NCBI RefSeq assembly: GCF_022664455.2
Contig: NZ_JAKRKC020000001.1
Span: 496,001 to 560,000, forward strand
Direction: 5' to 3'
DNA from: Actinomadura luzonensis
GTDB lineage: Bacteria > Actinomycetota > Actinomycetes > Streptosporangiales > Streptosporangiaceae
DNA length: 64,000 bases
Shown here: piece by piece, positions 43,176 to 52,053 of the stretch
Position numbering within the stretch: position 1 is the first letter of the stretch
How the letters are laid out: the number at the start of each line of letters is the position of its first letter
Program-made: the position numbers and the translations under genes
The notes under the pieces: generated by a model
Database searches by the model: none
What the model saw: the letters and a program-made list of their open reading frames with translations, nothing else
What the model was told of the DNA's origin: nothing

Positions 43176-45704
43176 GTGGGAAAGCTCCGGATGGTAATCG
43201 CATCCGGGCTGGCGCTGGTGTCGTTCGGGGCGATCTTGTGGTGCACCTTGACCGCCAGGCCGGTGGCGGCGCCCGCGGCGCCGAGGAACGCGGCGGCCCC
43301 CAACCCTTGGGTGCTGGCCGCCTCGAAGGCCGACGCGGCCACGGGCTCGGCCCGCCGGGCGAGCACCGAGGTGCTGCTCTCCCTGGCCGCCGACCAGGAC
43401 CTCACGCCGGTGCCCGCGGGGCGGATCGACCCCCGGCAGCGCCAGATCAAGGTGACCGTCGTCCACACGCTGCGGATGGCCGCCCAGGATCCGCTGCTGG
43501 GGGCGCTGCGCCAGGGCGGCGGCTTCCCCGGCACGCTCCAGCAGGTCACCGACGCGGTCTTCGGCGCGGTGAAGGTGGACGGGCCCGGCCTGGCCCCCAC
43601 CACGCGCGACGCGCCGGTGCTCAACACCGACGCCTCCGGCACGCTGGCCGTCTTCACCGTCACGCTCCTGCGGCAGGTCGGCAAGGACGCGCTGCTCACA
43701 CTGGACTTCGCGGCCCCGAACGCCTTCCCGCTGATCGTCCAGCGGCGCACGATCAGCGTGCTGCCCGGCGCGTGGACCGTGCTGCGCCAGGACGGCATCA
43801 CGCCGATGCGGGAGCAGGCGGAGTGGCTGGAGTTCGCCATCGGCGCCACGCCGGTGGTCATGACGCTGGCGCCGGACTCCGCCGGCTTCCCCGACGTGGC
43901 GGAGGAGCAGGACTTCTCCTGGGCCACCGCGCTCGGCGTGCTCACCGCGGTCGTGCTGCTGGTCTTCCTGCTGCGCTCGCTCGGCCGCGGCTGGTGGCAG
44001 CGGCTGCCGAACAGGGAGCTGGTGATCGGGCTGGCGCTGGCCGCGCCGACGCTGGTGATTCCGCTGGTGGCGAGGGACTGGTCGGCGGTCGCGTACGTGG
44101 TGCTCTTCGTCGCCGTGCCCGCGCTCGCGCTGCGTCACGCCGGGCGGATGCTGCCCACCAGCCCGCCCTGGAACACCCGCGACCTGCTGGTGGTGACGGG
44201 GCTCGGCGTGGTGGTCGGGCTCGGCATGCTCATCTGGTCGTGGCTGCACGGCCAGCTCGGCGGGCAGGCGCTGCTGACCGGCGGCGCGGTGGCGGCGCTC
44301 GCGGCGGCGGGGGCGGCGGTGGGGTTCAGCGTGGACCTCGGGGTGCGGCCGGTGGTCGTGCGGCTGGCGGTGTTGTCGGCGGAGGCCGCGATCGGGCTGC
44401 TCGCGCTGGCGCTGTGGCTGCGGGCGCTGCTGTCGGGGGTGTACCCGCCGGACAGCACCCGGCTCGTGCTGGCCCTGAGCTGGGCGATGATCCCGGTCGC
44501 GGCCGTCGCGGTGGCGACCAAGCAGTGGAGCCGGGGCGCGGTCGTGGGCGCGGTGGCGGTCAGCCTGCTGGTGCAGGGGTGGCCGACCGAGTGGCTGGAC
44601 ACCGGGTCGTGGAGCCTCGCCGTGCCGCAGGCGGTGCCCTCCGTCGGGGTGCTGCGGCTGGACCCGATCGTGCGGGGGGTGCTGGGGCTGCTGCTGCTCG
44701 GGTTCGTGATGCTGGTGCTGCGGCTGCGGCGGCTCGGCGGGGAGCTGGCGGCGGTGGACAGCCAGGTCGCCGAGTCCACCATGATCGCGGTGCTGATGGT
44801 GCTCTACATCACGCCGAGCGGCATCACGACGCTGGCCGACATCAACGTGCCGCTGCCCCTGCTGGCGATCACCTCCGTCGTGGCCTGGGCCACCGCCCGC
44901 TGGCTGCTCAGCGGCCCGCACGTGGCGGTCGTCGAGCCGACGACGCAGGAGCAGCACCGCCAGCTCGTCCGGGCCGCCATCCACAAGCGGCTGCTGCTGG
45001 TCGCCGAGCAGGAGCTGTACCGGGTCGGGCGTGGCCGGCTCGGCTCGGGCGAGATGTCGATGGCGGACTTCGACCAGCGGCGGCACGCGCTGGAGGCGGC
45101 GCTCGCCAAGCACGGCCGCCACCCGGAGACGGCCTTCGCCACCGCCGCCGCCTGCACGCCCTGGCTGAACGGCGTGCACGCCTTCACCATCGGCCTGCTG
45201 CTGAGCCTGCCCTTCACCATCGTGTACGGCCTGCCGCAGGGCGTGGACCTGACCACCTGGCTCTTCGACGCCCGCTACCTGCTCACCCTGCCCGCCTTCG
45301 GCTTCCTGTACGGCTACTTCTACCCGCGCGTGCGCGGCACCCAGCCGATGACCAAGGCCCTGCACCTGACGGCCGCCGCCCTGCTCACCGAGCTGTCCGG
45401 CTACCTGTCGACGCTCGCCGAGCCCGACATCGGCGCCTTCGACAAGGCGCAGGTGGCGGGGATCGTGGTGGGCCAGGTGACGCTGGTGTGCGTCGGTCTC
45501 GGGTTGTTCTGGGAGTGGCGGATCATGCACCTGGCGGACGAGCCGTGGGCCCGGGTGCGCAACCTGCGGAGCATGCGCAGCCTGGCGGCCCCGACGCTGG
45601 CGCTGGCGCTGGCGATCGGCACGACGGCGGCGACGTCGGCGGCCGGCACCACGGTGGACCACATCCTGAAGGGCGACCAGGTGTCGAGCGGCGGCGGGCC
45701 CTGA
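43176..45704 (+). CDS. Large integral membrane protein (DUF6185-like)
   Basis: An 842-residue membrane protein I recognise only as a conserved actinobacterial family (DUF6185-like). An N-terminal helix (VIASGLALVSFGAILWCTL) is followed by an extracellular region of about 210 residues, then about ten helices (residues 245-560). A cytoplasmic segment (EQHRQLVRAAIHKRLLLVAE to FATAAAC) and more helices to residue 820 complete it. There are no enzyme or transporter motifs I can name. GTG 43176 has a distant GGAG; ATG 43191 is an alternative start. The AT-rich folded leader upstream hints at tight control. Confidence 0.75.
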   Translation: MGKLRMVIASGLALVSFGAILWCTLTARPVAAPAAPRNAAAPNPWVLAASKADAATGSARRASTEVLLSLAADQDLTPVPAGRIDPRQRQIKVTVVHTLRMAAQDPLLGALRQGGGFPGTLQQVTDAVFGAVKVDGPGLAPTTRDAPVLNTDASGTLAVFTVTLLRQVGKDALLTLDFAAPNAFPLIVQRRTISVLPGAWTVLRQDGITPMREQAEWLEFAIGATPVVMTLAPDSAGFPDVAEEQDFSWATALGVLTAVVLLVFLLRSLGRGWWQRLPNRELVIGLALAAPTLVIPLVARDWSAVAYVVLFVAVPALALRHAGRMLPTSPPWNTRDLLVVTGLGVVVGLGMLIWSWLHGQLGGQALLTGGAVAALAAAGAAVGFSVDLGVRPVVVRLAVLSAEAAIGLLALALWLRALLSGVYPPDSTRLVLALSWAMIPVAAVAVATKQWSRGAVVGAVAVSLLVQGWPTEWLDTGSWSLAVPQAVPSVGVLRLDPIVRGVLGLLLLGFVMLVLRLRRLGGELAAVDSQVAESTMIAVLMVLYITPSGITTLADINVPLPLLAITSVVAWATARWLLSGPHVAVVEPTTQEQHRQLVRAAIHKRLLLVAEQELYRVGRGRLGSGEMSMADFDQRRHALEAALAKHGRHPETAFATAAACTPWLNGVHAFTIGLLLSLPFTIVYGLPQGVDLTTWLFDARYLLTLPAFGFLYGYFYPRVRGTQPMTKALHLTAAALLTELSGYLSTLAEPDIGAFDKAQVAGIVVGQVTLVCVGLGLFWEWRIMHLADEPWARVRNLRSMRSLAAPTLALALAIGTTAATSAAGTTVDHILKGDQVSSGGGP

Positions 45705-45722
45705 ACGTTCAGCGGCGCCGCC

Positions 45723-46373
45723 TCAGCGGCGCGGCAGCTCGCTGCCCCGCACGTGCGTGCAGAGCCAGTCGAGCAGCGGCGCGAAGTCGCGCCAGGTCTC
45801 GGCCACCCGGACGCGGGCCTCGGGCGTGGACACCCAGGGCTCGGGATCGAAGCGCCTGCCCGCGTACAGCGACTTGTGGCGCAGCAGCTCGATGCGGGGG
45901 TGGTCGTCGCCGAAGCCGCGCGGCCGGGTCTTCAGCCGCTCGCCCCCCAGCGTGTGGCCGGCCGCCGTCAGCGCCTCGGTGACGGCGGTGAGCGGCTTGC
46001 CCGACAGGTCCTCGTCGACGGCCGCGCGGTAGCGGGCGACCTGGTCGGACGCCTGCGTGTAGCAGCCGCCCGCGACGAACAGGCCCTGGGCGCTGATCTC
46101 GACGTAGAGCCCGATGCCGGGCTGCCGCTCGACGAAGGCGCCCTGATGCGTCTTGTACGGCGACTTGTCCTTGGCGAAGCGCACGTCGCGGTGCGGCCGG
46201 AAGAGGTGGGCCGGCCCGAACTCGGGGGCCAGCTCGCCGGCGAGGGCCAGCATGGGCGCCCGCACGGCCTCCTCGTAGAGCCCTTTGTGCTGGGCGAACC
46301 AGGACTTGGAGTTGTCGGCCTCCAGGCCCTCGTAGAACAGGAACGCCTCGTCGGGGAAGCCGGTGAAACCCAT
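45723..46373 (-). CDS. DUF2461 (TIGR02453) family protein
   Basis: A 216-residue cytoplasmic protein. MGFTGFPDEAFLFYEGLEAD then NSKSWFAQHKGLYEEAVRAP, FRPHRDVRFAKDKSPYKTHQ and FVAGGCYTQASDQVARYRAA are the conserved blocks of DUF2461. The biochemical role is unknown. It converges on the large membrane protein gene (18 bases between stops). The RBS before ATG 46373 is weak. Confidence 0.9.
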   Translation of the reverse strand: MGFTGFPDEAFLFYEGLEADNSKSWFAQHKGLYEEAVRAPMLALAGELAPEFGPAHLFRPHRDVRFAKDKSPYKTHQGAFVERQPGIGLYVEISAQGLFVAGGCYTQASDQVARYRAAVDEDLSGKPLTAVTEALTAAGHTLGGERLKTRPRGFGDDHPRIELLRHKSLYAGRRFDPEPWVSTPEARVRVAETWRDFAPLLDWLCTHVRGSELPRR

Positions 46374-46415
46374 GCGGTAAGAGTGCCACGCCGCACCGAC
46401 GAAACGGCAATCCGA

Positions 46416-47210
46416 TCAGCGCTCGGTGTACATCCTGCCCGGCACGGGCGGGCGGCCGTACAGCTCGGAGATCGTGACGAAGGTGAAGCCCTTGCCGCCG
46501 AGCGCGTCGAGCACCCGGGGCACGGCCTGCACGGTGGTGGGGTGGATGTCGTGCATGAGGACGATCGAGCCGGGCGTGGCGGTCGCCGCCCGCCGGATCA
46601 CCTTGGCGGGGACGCGGTCGCGCCAGTCCAGGGTGTCCACGTTCCACAGGATCTGCGCCAGCCCCTCGCGGCGGGTCTCCCTGGCCACGTGCGCGTCGGT
46701 GGACCCGTACGGCGGCCGCATGACCCGCATGCGCACCCCGGTGAGCCGCCGCACGATGTCCTGGGTGTGCTGCAGCTCGCGGTGCACCCCCTCGTCGGAC
46801 AGCCCGGCGAGGGCCGGATGGCTCCAGGAGTGGTTGCCGATCTCGTGGCCCTCCTGCACGATGCGGCGGACGGTGTGCCCGCCCTTGTCGGCGGCCACCA
46901 TCTGGCCGATGACGAAGAACGTGGCCCGCACGTCGCGCTGCTTCAGCAGGTCGAGCAGCCGGCCGGTGTGCTCGCCCGGGCCGTCGTCGAAGGTCAGCGC
47001 GACGCACTTGACGCGGCCGCAGTCGAACCTGCGGCTGCGCGGCCAGCCGGGCTGGATGGCCGCCAGGCGCCTGGCGAGCTGGGCGGGATCGACGGCGGCC
47101 GCCCGCATCGGCACGGTCGGCGGCGCCGTGGCGGCGTGCCGGTGCGCCACCGACTGGGTGACGCAGGCCACCAGGGCGAGCAGGGCCAGCGGCAAGGCCC
47201 AGACGCGCAT
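46416..47210 (-). CDS. Secreted polysaccharide deacetylase (NodB/CE4)
   Basis: A 264-residue exported deacetylase. A signal peptide (VWALPLALLALVACVTQSV) precedes the NodB domain: motif 1 LTFDDGP (catalytic Asp and metal Asp), motif 2 HSWSHPAL (two metal His), motif 3 RPPYGS, motif 4 LWNVDTLDWRD and motif 5 LMHDIHPTT. All catalytic residues are present. It should remove N-acetyl groups from peptidoglycan or chitin-type polymers at the cell surface. The signal contains a cysteine (LVACV), but the lipobox fit is poor. Confidence 0.93.
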   Translation of the reverse strand: MRVWALPLALLALVACVTQSVAHRHAATAPPTVPMRAAAVDPAQLARRLAAIQPGWPRSRRFDCGRVKCVALTFDDGPGEHTGRLLDLLKQRDVRATFFVIGQMVAADKGGHTVRRIVQEGHEIGNHSWSHPALAGLSDEGVHRELQHTQDIVRRLTGVRMRVMRPPYGSTDAHVARETRREGLAQILWNVDTLDWRDRVPAKVIRRAATATPGSIVLMHDIHPTTVQAVPRVLDALGGKGFTFVTISELYGRPPVPGRMYTER

Positions 47211-47246
47211 GTTTCCCCCCGAGACGCCGCAGGCGGGGGGCTCAGA

Positions 47247-47552
47247 TCATGGATAGTCCCGGGCCGGCGTCCCCCGCAGTTCCCTGGCCAGGTCGTCCCA
47301 CCAGAGTGGGATATCGGCCTGCAGTTCCTGGAAGCGGCGCGCCACGCGTATGGCACATCCGACCGGATCCGTACCCAGATGCCGACGTTTCACCGGTCCT
47401 TCCTGCCATCGGTAAAAACCGTCCCTATAGCGAACGACCAGGCCGATCCACACGGAGATGGTCTCCTCGTCGCCCAGTTCGTACGCGCTGGTGACGCCCA
47501 GGCCATGAAGCTCCGTGTGCAGCTTCTCCGTCGCCGCTCGGGCCTCAGTCAC
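47247..47552 (-). CDS. Small uncharacterised protein (about 101 residues)
   Basis: From GTG 47552, a 101-residue protein: TEARAATEKLHTELHGLGVT, SVWIGLVVRYRDGFYRWQEG, HLGTDPVGCAIRVARRFQEL. I do not recognise the family. It is mixed alpha/beta with many aromatic residues and no signal or helix-turn-helix. An earlier in-frame start at 47621 would add 23 poor residues. GGGGGTGG just before the GTG is a usable RBS. It lies between the deacetylase and the Xre-cupin regulator on the same strand, behind a terminator hairpin. Confidence 0.6.
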   Translation of the reverse strand: MTEARAATEKLHTELHGLGVTSAYELGDEETISVWIGLVVRYRDGFYRWQEGPVKRRHLGTDPVGCAIRVARRFQELQADIPLWWDDLARELRGTPARDYP

Positions 47553-47643
47553 ACGCCACCCCCTGCGGACGTCTCGCCGTACACCCAGGGATGTACCCAG
47601 CAACAGGCAACCGCCGTCCAAAGCATGGAGTAATCATGAAACT

Positions 47644-47662
47644 CCTCCGGGTGATCCGGAGG
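47644..47662 (-). terminator. Terminator hairpin after the Xre-cupin gene
   Basis: CCTCCGG pairs with CCGGAGG around a 5-base loop, 11 bases past the stop. On the minus strand it is followed by AGTTTCATGATT, moderately T-rich for this genome. Confidence 0.65.
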
Positions 47663-47672
47663 TCATTCGACG

Positions 47673-48248
47673 TTATTGGTCGTGCGGCTCGCGCGGCTCG
47701 GCGACGACCATGACGATGCGCAGCTCCCCGGAGCCGCGGTTGGCGTAGCGGTGGGGACGGTCGGCGGTGAACAGGACGGCGTCGTCCTTGCCGATCACGT
47801 GGCTCTTGCCGTACACGGTGAGGGTCAGCTCGCCCTCCAGGACGGTGACCATCTCGCGGGTGCCCGGCGGGTGGGCGTCGCCGTCGTGGTGCTCGCCCGG
47901 GCCGATGCGCCAGTCCCACAGCTCCAGGATCATCGGCGAGTCGGCGCCGACCAGCAGCCGGGCGCGCACGTCGCCCTGGGTGAAGGTGACGACGTCCGCC
48001 TTGTCGACGATGCGCACCATGGGCACGTCGCCGACCTCGACCAGCCGGGCCACGGTGACGCCGAGGGCGGAGGCGATGCGGGTGAGGGTGGACACGCTCG
48101 GGTTCGTGCGGCCCTGCTCGACCTGGACGAGCATGCCCCGGCTCACTCCCGACCTGGCGGCGAGCTGGTCCAGCGTCAGCCCCCGGTAGGAGCGCTGGTA
48201 GCGGACGTTGTTCGCGATGGCCTGGGTGATCAGCTCGGGGTCCTCCAT
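47673..48248 (-). CDS. Xre-type regulator with C-terminal cupin domain
   Basis: A 191-residue regulator: helix-turn-helix at residues 15-70 (LTLDQLAARSGVSRGMLVQV, NPSVSTLTRIASALGV) and a cupin_2 domain at residues 105-185 (DWRIGPGEHHDGDAHPPGTR, EMVTVLEGELTLTV, DRPHRYANRGSGELRIV). The histidines in the cupin may bind a metal or small ligand. It is divergent from a DMT-family exporter with a repeated TTGCACTC motif between, so it probably controls both. Its own terminator follows. Confidence 0.92.
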   Translation of the reverse strand: MEDPELITQAIANNVRYQRSYRGLTLDQLAARSGVSRGMLVQVEQGRTNPSVSTLTRIASALGVTVARLVEVGDVPMVRIVDKADVVTFTQGDVRARLLVGADSPMILELWDWRIGPGEHHDGDAHPPGTREMVTVLEGELTLTVYGKSHVIGKDDAVLFTADRPHRYANRGSGELRIVMVVAEPREPHDQ

Positions 48249-48272
48249 GCGGTGCAGTGTAGTGAATTACGG

Positions 48273-48313
48273 TTGCACTCCATTGCACCCATTATGTTGT
48301 ACTAAGAGTGCAA
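48273..48313. promoter_or_regulatory. Operator region between Xre-cupin and DMT genes
   Basis: TTGCACTC (48273-48280) and its reverse complement GAGTGCAA (48306-48313) are separated by 25 bases, with a third half-copy ATTGCAC at 48282-48288. The region is AT-rich and holds both divergent promoters. Confidence 0.5.
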
Positions 48314-48338
48314 TGCAGTGGACCGAAGGGAGCGACGG

Positions 48339-49172
48339 ATGACCGCGGTGATCCTGGCGACCGCCTGCGCGGTGGTGTACGGAACGGCCGACTTCTTCGG
48401 CGGGCTGGCCACCCGACGCACCCAGGTGCTCGCGGTCGTCGTGCTGTCCCAGCTCGCCGGGCTGGCGCTGATCCTCGCCCTGCTGCCCCTGCTGCCGGGC
48501 GCGGCGAGCGCCCCGGCGCTGCTGTGGGGCCTGGCCGCCGGGCTGTCCGGCGCGGCCGGGCTGGCGCTGTTCTACCGGGCGCTCGCCACCGGCGTCATGT
48601 CGGTGGTCGCGCCCACCACGGCGGTGACCTCGGCCGCGCTGCCGGTGCTGTTCGGCCTCGCGACCGGCGAGCGGCCGCAGTTCTGGGCGCTCGTGGGCGT
48701 GGCGCTGGCGCTGGGGTCGGTGCTGCTGGTCAGCCAGGACCGCTCGCCCGCCGCGCGCGGCGCCTCCGGCGGCCTCGCGACCGCGCTGCTCGCCGGGGCC
48801 GGGTTCGGCGGCTTCTTCATCCTGCTCGCCATGGCCCCGGCCGAGGCCGGGCTGTGGCCGCTGGTGGGGGCCCGCCTGTCGTCGGTGACCGTGGTCGCGG
48901 CGGTGGCGCTGGCCACCCGGCGGGCGCTGCGGCCACAGGCGGGCGCGCTGCGGGTGATCCTCGCGGCGGGCGTGCTCGACATGGCGGCCAACGTCCTCTA
49001 TCTGCTGGCGCAGCGGGAGGGGCTGCTCAGCCTCGTCGCGGTGCTCGTCTCGCTCTACCCGGCCAGCACGCTGCTGCTGGCGAGGCAGGTGCTCGGCGAG
49101 CGGCTGAACGCGATCCAGGTGACCGGCGTGGCATGCGCGCTCGGCGCGGTCGCGCTGATAGCCGTTGCGTAG
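48339..49172 (+). CDS. DMT-superfamily (EamA) transporter
   Basis: A 277-residue membrane protein with about ten helices in two EamA repeats. The N-terminus (VILATACAVVYGTADFFGGL) and the late SLVAVLVSLYPASTLLLARQ then VLGERLNAIQ are typical; the short glutamate-containing segment near the end recurs in this family. It probably exports a small metabolite or amino acid. ATG 48339 has GGGAG 7 bases upstream. It is paired with the divergent Xre-cupin regulator. Confidence 0.9.
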   Translation: MTAVILATACAVVYGTADFFGGLATRRTQVLAVVVLSQLAGLALILALLPLLPGAASAPALLWGLAAGLSGAAGLALFYRALATGVMSVVAPTTAVTSAALPVLFGLATGERPQFWALVGVALALGSVLLVSQDRSPAARGASGGLATALLAGAGFGGFFILLAMAPAEAGLWPLVGARLSSVTVVAAVALATRRALRPQAGALRVILAAGVLDMAANVLYLLAQREGLLSLVAVLVSLYPASTLLLARQVLGERLNAIQVTGVACALGAVALIAVA

Positions 49173-49200
49173 TGCCCGCGAGGCTTGTTACGTTTCGCCC

Positions 49201-50148
49201 GTGCGGCCCGACCGGGCACGGATCGATGGCGAGGGTCTGAGGCACGTCGGCGTGCCGTACGACTCTGATGACGCCTTCCTCCGCCTCACCGTGCCGCGCG
49301 TGCGGGCGGCGCTCACCGAGGGCCGCCGGGTGCTGGTCATCACCCGCAAGGAGCGGCTGGGCCTGCTCGCCGACGCGCTCGGCCGCGACGCCGGGCACAT
49401 CGACGGCCGGGCCGCGGACTCCTGGTACGGCCACCCGTACCGGACGCTGGCCGCCTCCCACGAATACACCAGGGGCCGGCGCACGCTCGTCATCGGCGAG
49501 CCCGTGTGGGCGGGCAGGAGCGAGCGCGAGACCAGGGAGCTGATCCGCTACGAGTCGATGGTCAACGCGGCGCTGGTGAACGCCTCGGCGGTCCTGCTGT
49601 GCCTCTACGACCTCCGCACCGTCCCGCCCGCCGCGCTGGAGTACCACGAGGTCAACCACCCGCTGCTGCTCGGCGGGGACGGCGAGACGCCGAGCACCCG
49701 GTTCGTGCCGCCGCAGGAGCTGGTGCTGAGCGGCGACCTCGCGCCGCTGCCCGAGCCGGGGCCGGGGGCGGTGACCCTCCGCTTCACCGGCCGCGAGCTG
49801 AAACGGCTGCGGCACGGCGTGGGCGAGTGGGCGCGCACCGCCGGCCTGGCCGCCGACCTGGTGACGTCGCTGGTCATCAGCGTCTCGGAGATCGCCGCGA
49901 ACAGCGTCGAGCACGGCGCCGGGCACGGCACCATCACCATGTGGAACGCCGACGGCGAGCTGATCTGCGAGATCGCCGACCCCGGCGGCGCCCTGGAGGA
50001 CCCCTTACCCGGCTACATACCACCCGAGCCCGAGTCCCCGAGGGGTTACGGGCTCTGGATCAGCAGGCAGCTCTGCGACCTGGTGGAGCTGCGCGCGGAA
50101 GGCGGCGTGCTGCGCGTCCGCCTTCATCTGTCTCTGGGGCGGGTCTAG
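49201..50148 (+). CDS. MEDS-domain protein with HATPase (anti-sigma-like kinase)
   Basis: A 315-residue cytoplasmic protein. Residues 10-170 form a MEDS (DcmR-type sensory) domain, [20 protein letters not shown] then [14 protein letters not shown]. Residues 195-310 form an RsbW/SpoIIAB-like ATPase: [20 protein letters not shown] (N box), [12 protein letters not shown] (G1) and [16 protein letters not shown] (G2). Such proteins regulate sigma factors through anti-sigma binding or phosphorylation. It converges on a SigR-like sigma gene with a four-base overlap of their stops. GTG 49201 is used; no clear RBS, and a TTG at 49165 overlapping the previous stop is possible. Confidence 0.88.
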   Translation: MRPDRARIDGEGLRHVGVPYDSDDAFLRLTVPRVRAALTEGRRVLVITRKERLGLLADALGRDAGHIDGRAADSWYGHPYRTLAASHEYTRGRRTLVIGEPVWAGRSERETRELIRYESMVNAALVNASAVLLCLYDLRTVPPAALEYHEVNHPLLLGGDGETPSTRFVPPQELVLSGDLAPLPEPGPGAVTLRFTGRELKRLRHGVGEWARTAGLAADLVTSLVISVSEIAANSVEHGAGHGTITMWNADGELICEIADPGGALEDPLPGYIPPEPESPRGYGLWISRQLCDLVELRAEGGVLRVRLHLSLGRV

Positions 50149-50738
50149 GCGGCCCGCTGGCTGGGGACGCGGAGCGCGCCCTCCTCGCGGGCGTACTCCT
50201 CCAGCATGCCGCGGAGCTGGCGGCGGCCCCGGTGCAGCCGGGACATCACGGTGCCGATGGGCGTGCCCATGCGCTCGGCGATCTCCTTGTAGGCGAACCC
50301 CTCCACGTCGGCCAGGTAGACGGCCACGCGGAAGTCCTCGGGGAGGGAGCGCAGGGCGTTCATCACGACGCTGTCGGGCAGCCGGTCGAGCGCCTCGGTC
50401 TCGGCCGAGCGGAGGCCCGTGGAGCTGTGCGACTCCGCGGCGTGCAGCTGCCAGTCCTCGATCTCCTCGGCGGCGGAGAGCTTGGGCGAGCGCTGCTTCT
50501 TGCGGTAGTCGTTGATGAAGTTGTTGGTGAGGATACGGTGGAGCCACGCCTTGAGGTTGGTGCCCTCGCGGAACTGGTGGTAGGACGTGTAGGCCTTGGC
50601 CACCGTCTCCTGGACGAGGTCCTCGGCGTCGGCGGCGTTGCGGGTCAGGCGCATGGCGGAAGCGAAGAGCTGCGACGTCACGGGCACGACATCGCGCTCG
50701 AACCAGTCCTGGCGCTGCTCATCGGTCATGGTGATCAA
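50145..50738 (-). CDS. ECF sigma factor, SigR-like
   Basis: A 197-residue group IV sigma factor close to SigR of Streptomyces: region 2 [20 protein letters not shown] and [20 protein letters not shown], linker [20 protein letters not shown], region 4 [20 protein letters not shown] then [20 protein letters not shown]. SigR normally answers thiol-oxidative stress and is held by the zinc anti-sigma RsrA encoded next to it. No rsrA-like gene is downstream; the stop overlaps the convergent MEDS-ATPase. The start is TTG 50738 (GGGGGA 7 bases upstream) or ATG 50729. Confidence 0.92.
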   Translation of the reverse strand: MITMTDEQRQDWFERDVVPVTSQLFASAMRLTRNAADAEDLVQETVAKAYTSYHQFREGTNLKAWLHRILTNNFINDYRKKQRSPKLSAAEEIEDWQLHAAESHSSTGLRSAETEALDRLPDSVVMNALRSLPEDFRVAVYLADVEGFAYKEIAERMGTPIGTVMSRLHRGRRQLRGMLEEYAREEGALRVPSQRAA

Positions 50739-50921
50739 AATTCATTCCCCCTTGCGCTGTCCCCCGTCTCGGCAAAGGCCGTCTGCCGACGGTCTCATCA
50801 TGGCAAGTCCCGGTTAAGGGACGCGTTAGCGAGGATCCGCCTAGGTCAGAAGGGGTTTCCGTCCATCTGCTCGTGGCGTGCGTGATCACGTCCACGGCCG
50901 GACAAGTCTCATTATCATAAC

Positions 50922-50943
50922 ACTACCCACCCGATTTGGTAGT
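50922..50943. promoter_or_regulatory. Inverted repeat upstream of the Cds1-like gene
   Basis: ACTACC (50922-50927) and GGTAGT (50938-50943) with a 10-base spacer lie in an AT-rich patch 37 bases before the PLP enzyme gene, a plausible operator. Confidence 0.35.
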
Positions 50944-50979
50944 AATAGTGGCCGACATCACAGGGGATAGCGTAGGCAC

Positions 50980-52053
50980 ATGATTGTCGAAGACCGTCAC
51001 GACTCGGGGACGCGCCGCTGGGTGGCGGAGGCCATACTCAAGGTGGAGGCCGACGCCAACCGGAGTTGCGATACACACCTGCACGTCTTTCCGCTGCCCC
51101 CGCACTGGGGAGTAAACCTCTACTTGAAAGACGAGTCGGTGCACCCGACCGGTTCACTGAAACACCGGCTCGCCCGCTCCTTGTTCCTGTACGGCCTGGC
51201 CAACGGCTGGATCGGCCCCGCCACCACGATCGTCGAGGCCTCCAGCGGCTCCACGGCGGTGAGCGAGGCGTACTTCGCCAGGCTGCTCGGCCTGCCCTTC
51301 ATCGCGGTCATGCCCGCCTCCACCTCTCCCGAGAAGATTCATCTCATTGAGTTCTACGGCGGGAAGTGTCATCTGGTTGCCGATCCGGCGACCATTTATG
51401 AGGAATCTCACCGGCTGGCCACCGAGACCGGCGGCCATTTCATGGACCAGTTCACCTACGCCGAGCGCGCCACCGACTGGCGGGGCAACAACAACATCGC
51501 CGAGTCGATCTTCCACCAGATGGCGATGGAGCCCCACCCCGAGCCCTCCTGGATCGTCGTCGGGGCGGGCACCGGCGGCACCTCCTCGACCATCGGCCGC
51601 TACATCCGCTACCGCCGCCACGCCACCCGCCTCGCCGTCGTCGACCCCGAGGGCTCGGCCTTCTACCCGAGCTGGACCACCGGCGACGCCGCCGTCACCG
51701 CGCCGGGCTCGCGCATCGAGGGCATCGGCCGGCCGCGCGTGGAGCCGTCGTTCCAGCCGTCCGTCATCGACCGCATGATCGCGGTGCCGGACGCCCGCTC
51801 GATCGCCGCCATGCACTGGACCCGCGAGGTCACCGGCCTGGACGTCGGCGGCTCCACCGGCACCAACATGGCCGCCTGCGTCCGGCTGGTGGACGAGATG
51901 CGCCGCGCGGGCGAGCGCGGCAGCGTGGTCACGCTGGTCTGCGACAGCGGCGACCGCTACAAGGGCACCTACGGCGACCCGGCCTGGCTAGCGGCGCAGT
52001 CCCTCGACATCGAGCCGCATCTGGCCGAGCTGCGCGCCTGGCTGGCCCAGTAA
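50980..52053 (+). CDS. PLP-dependent cysteine-synthase-family enzyme, Cds1-like
   Basis: A 357-residue fold type II PLP enzyme. The PLP lysine is in [15 protein letters not shown], the phosphate cup in [15 protein letters not shown] and the substrate loop in [36 protein letters not shown] replaces the KxE motif of true cysteine synthases, and the length and motifs resemble L-cysteine desulfhydrase Cds1 of mycobacteria. It would release sulfide and pyruvate from cysteine, which fits its place beside a SigR-type thiol-stress sigma factor. Its 3' end overlaps the convergent DUF72 gene by 66 bases. Confidence 0.85.
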   Translation: MIVEDRHDSGTRRWVAEAILKVEADANRSCDTHLHVFPLPPHWGVNLYLKDESVHPTGSLKHRLARSLFLYGLANGWIGPATTIVEASSGSTAVSEAYFARLLGLPFIAVMPASTSPEKIHLIEFYGGKCHLVADPATIYEESHRLATETGGHFMDQFTYAERATDWRGNNNIAESIFHQMAMEPHPEPSWIVVGAGTGGTSSTIGRYIRYRRHATRLAVVDPEGSAFYPSWTTGDAAVTAPGSRIEGIGRPRVEPSFQPSVIDRMIAVPDARSIAAMHWTREVTGLDVGGSTGTNMAACVRLVDEMRRAGERGSVVTLVCDSGDRYKGTYGDPAWLAAQSLDIEPHLAELRAWLAQ

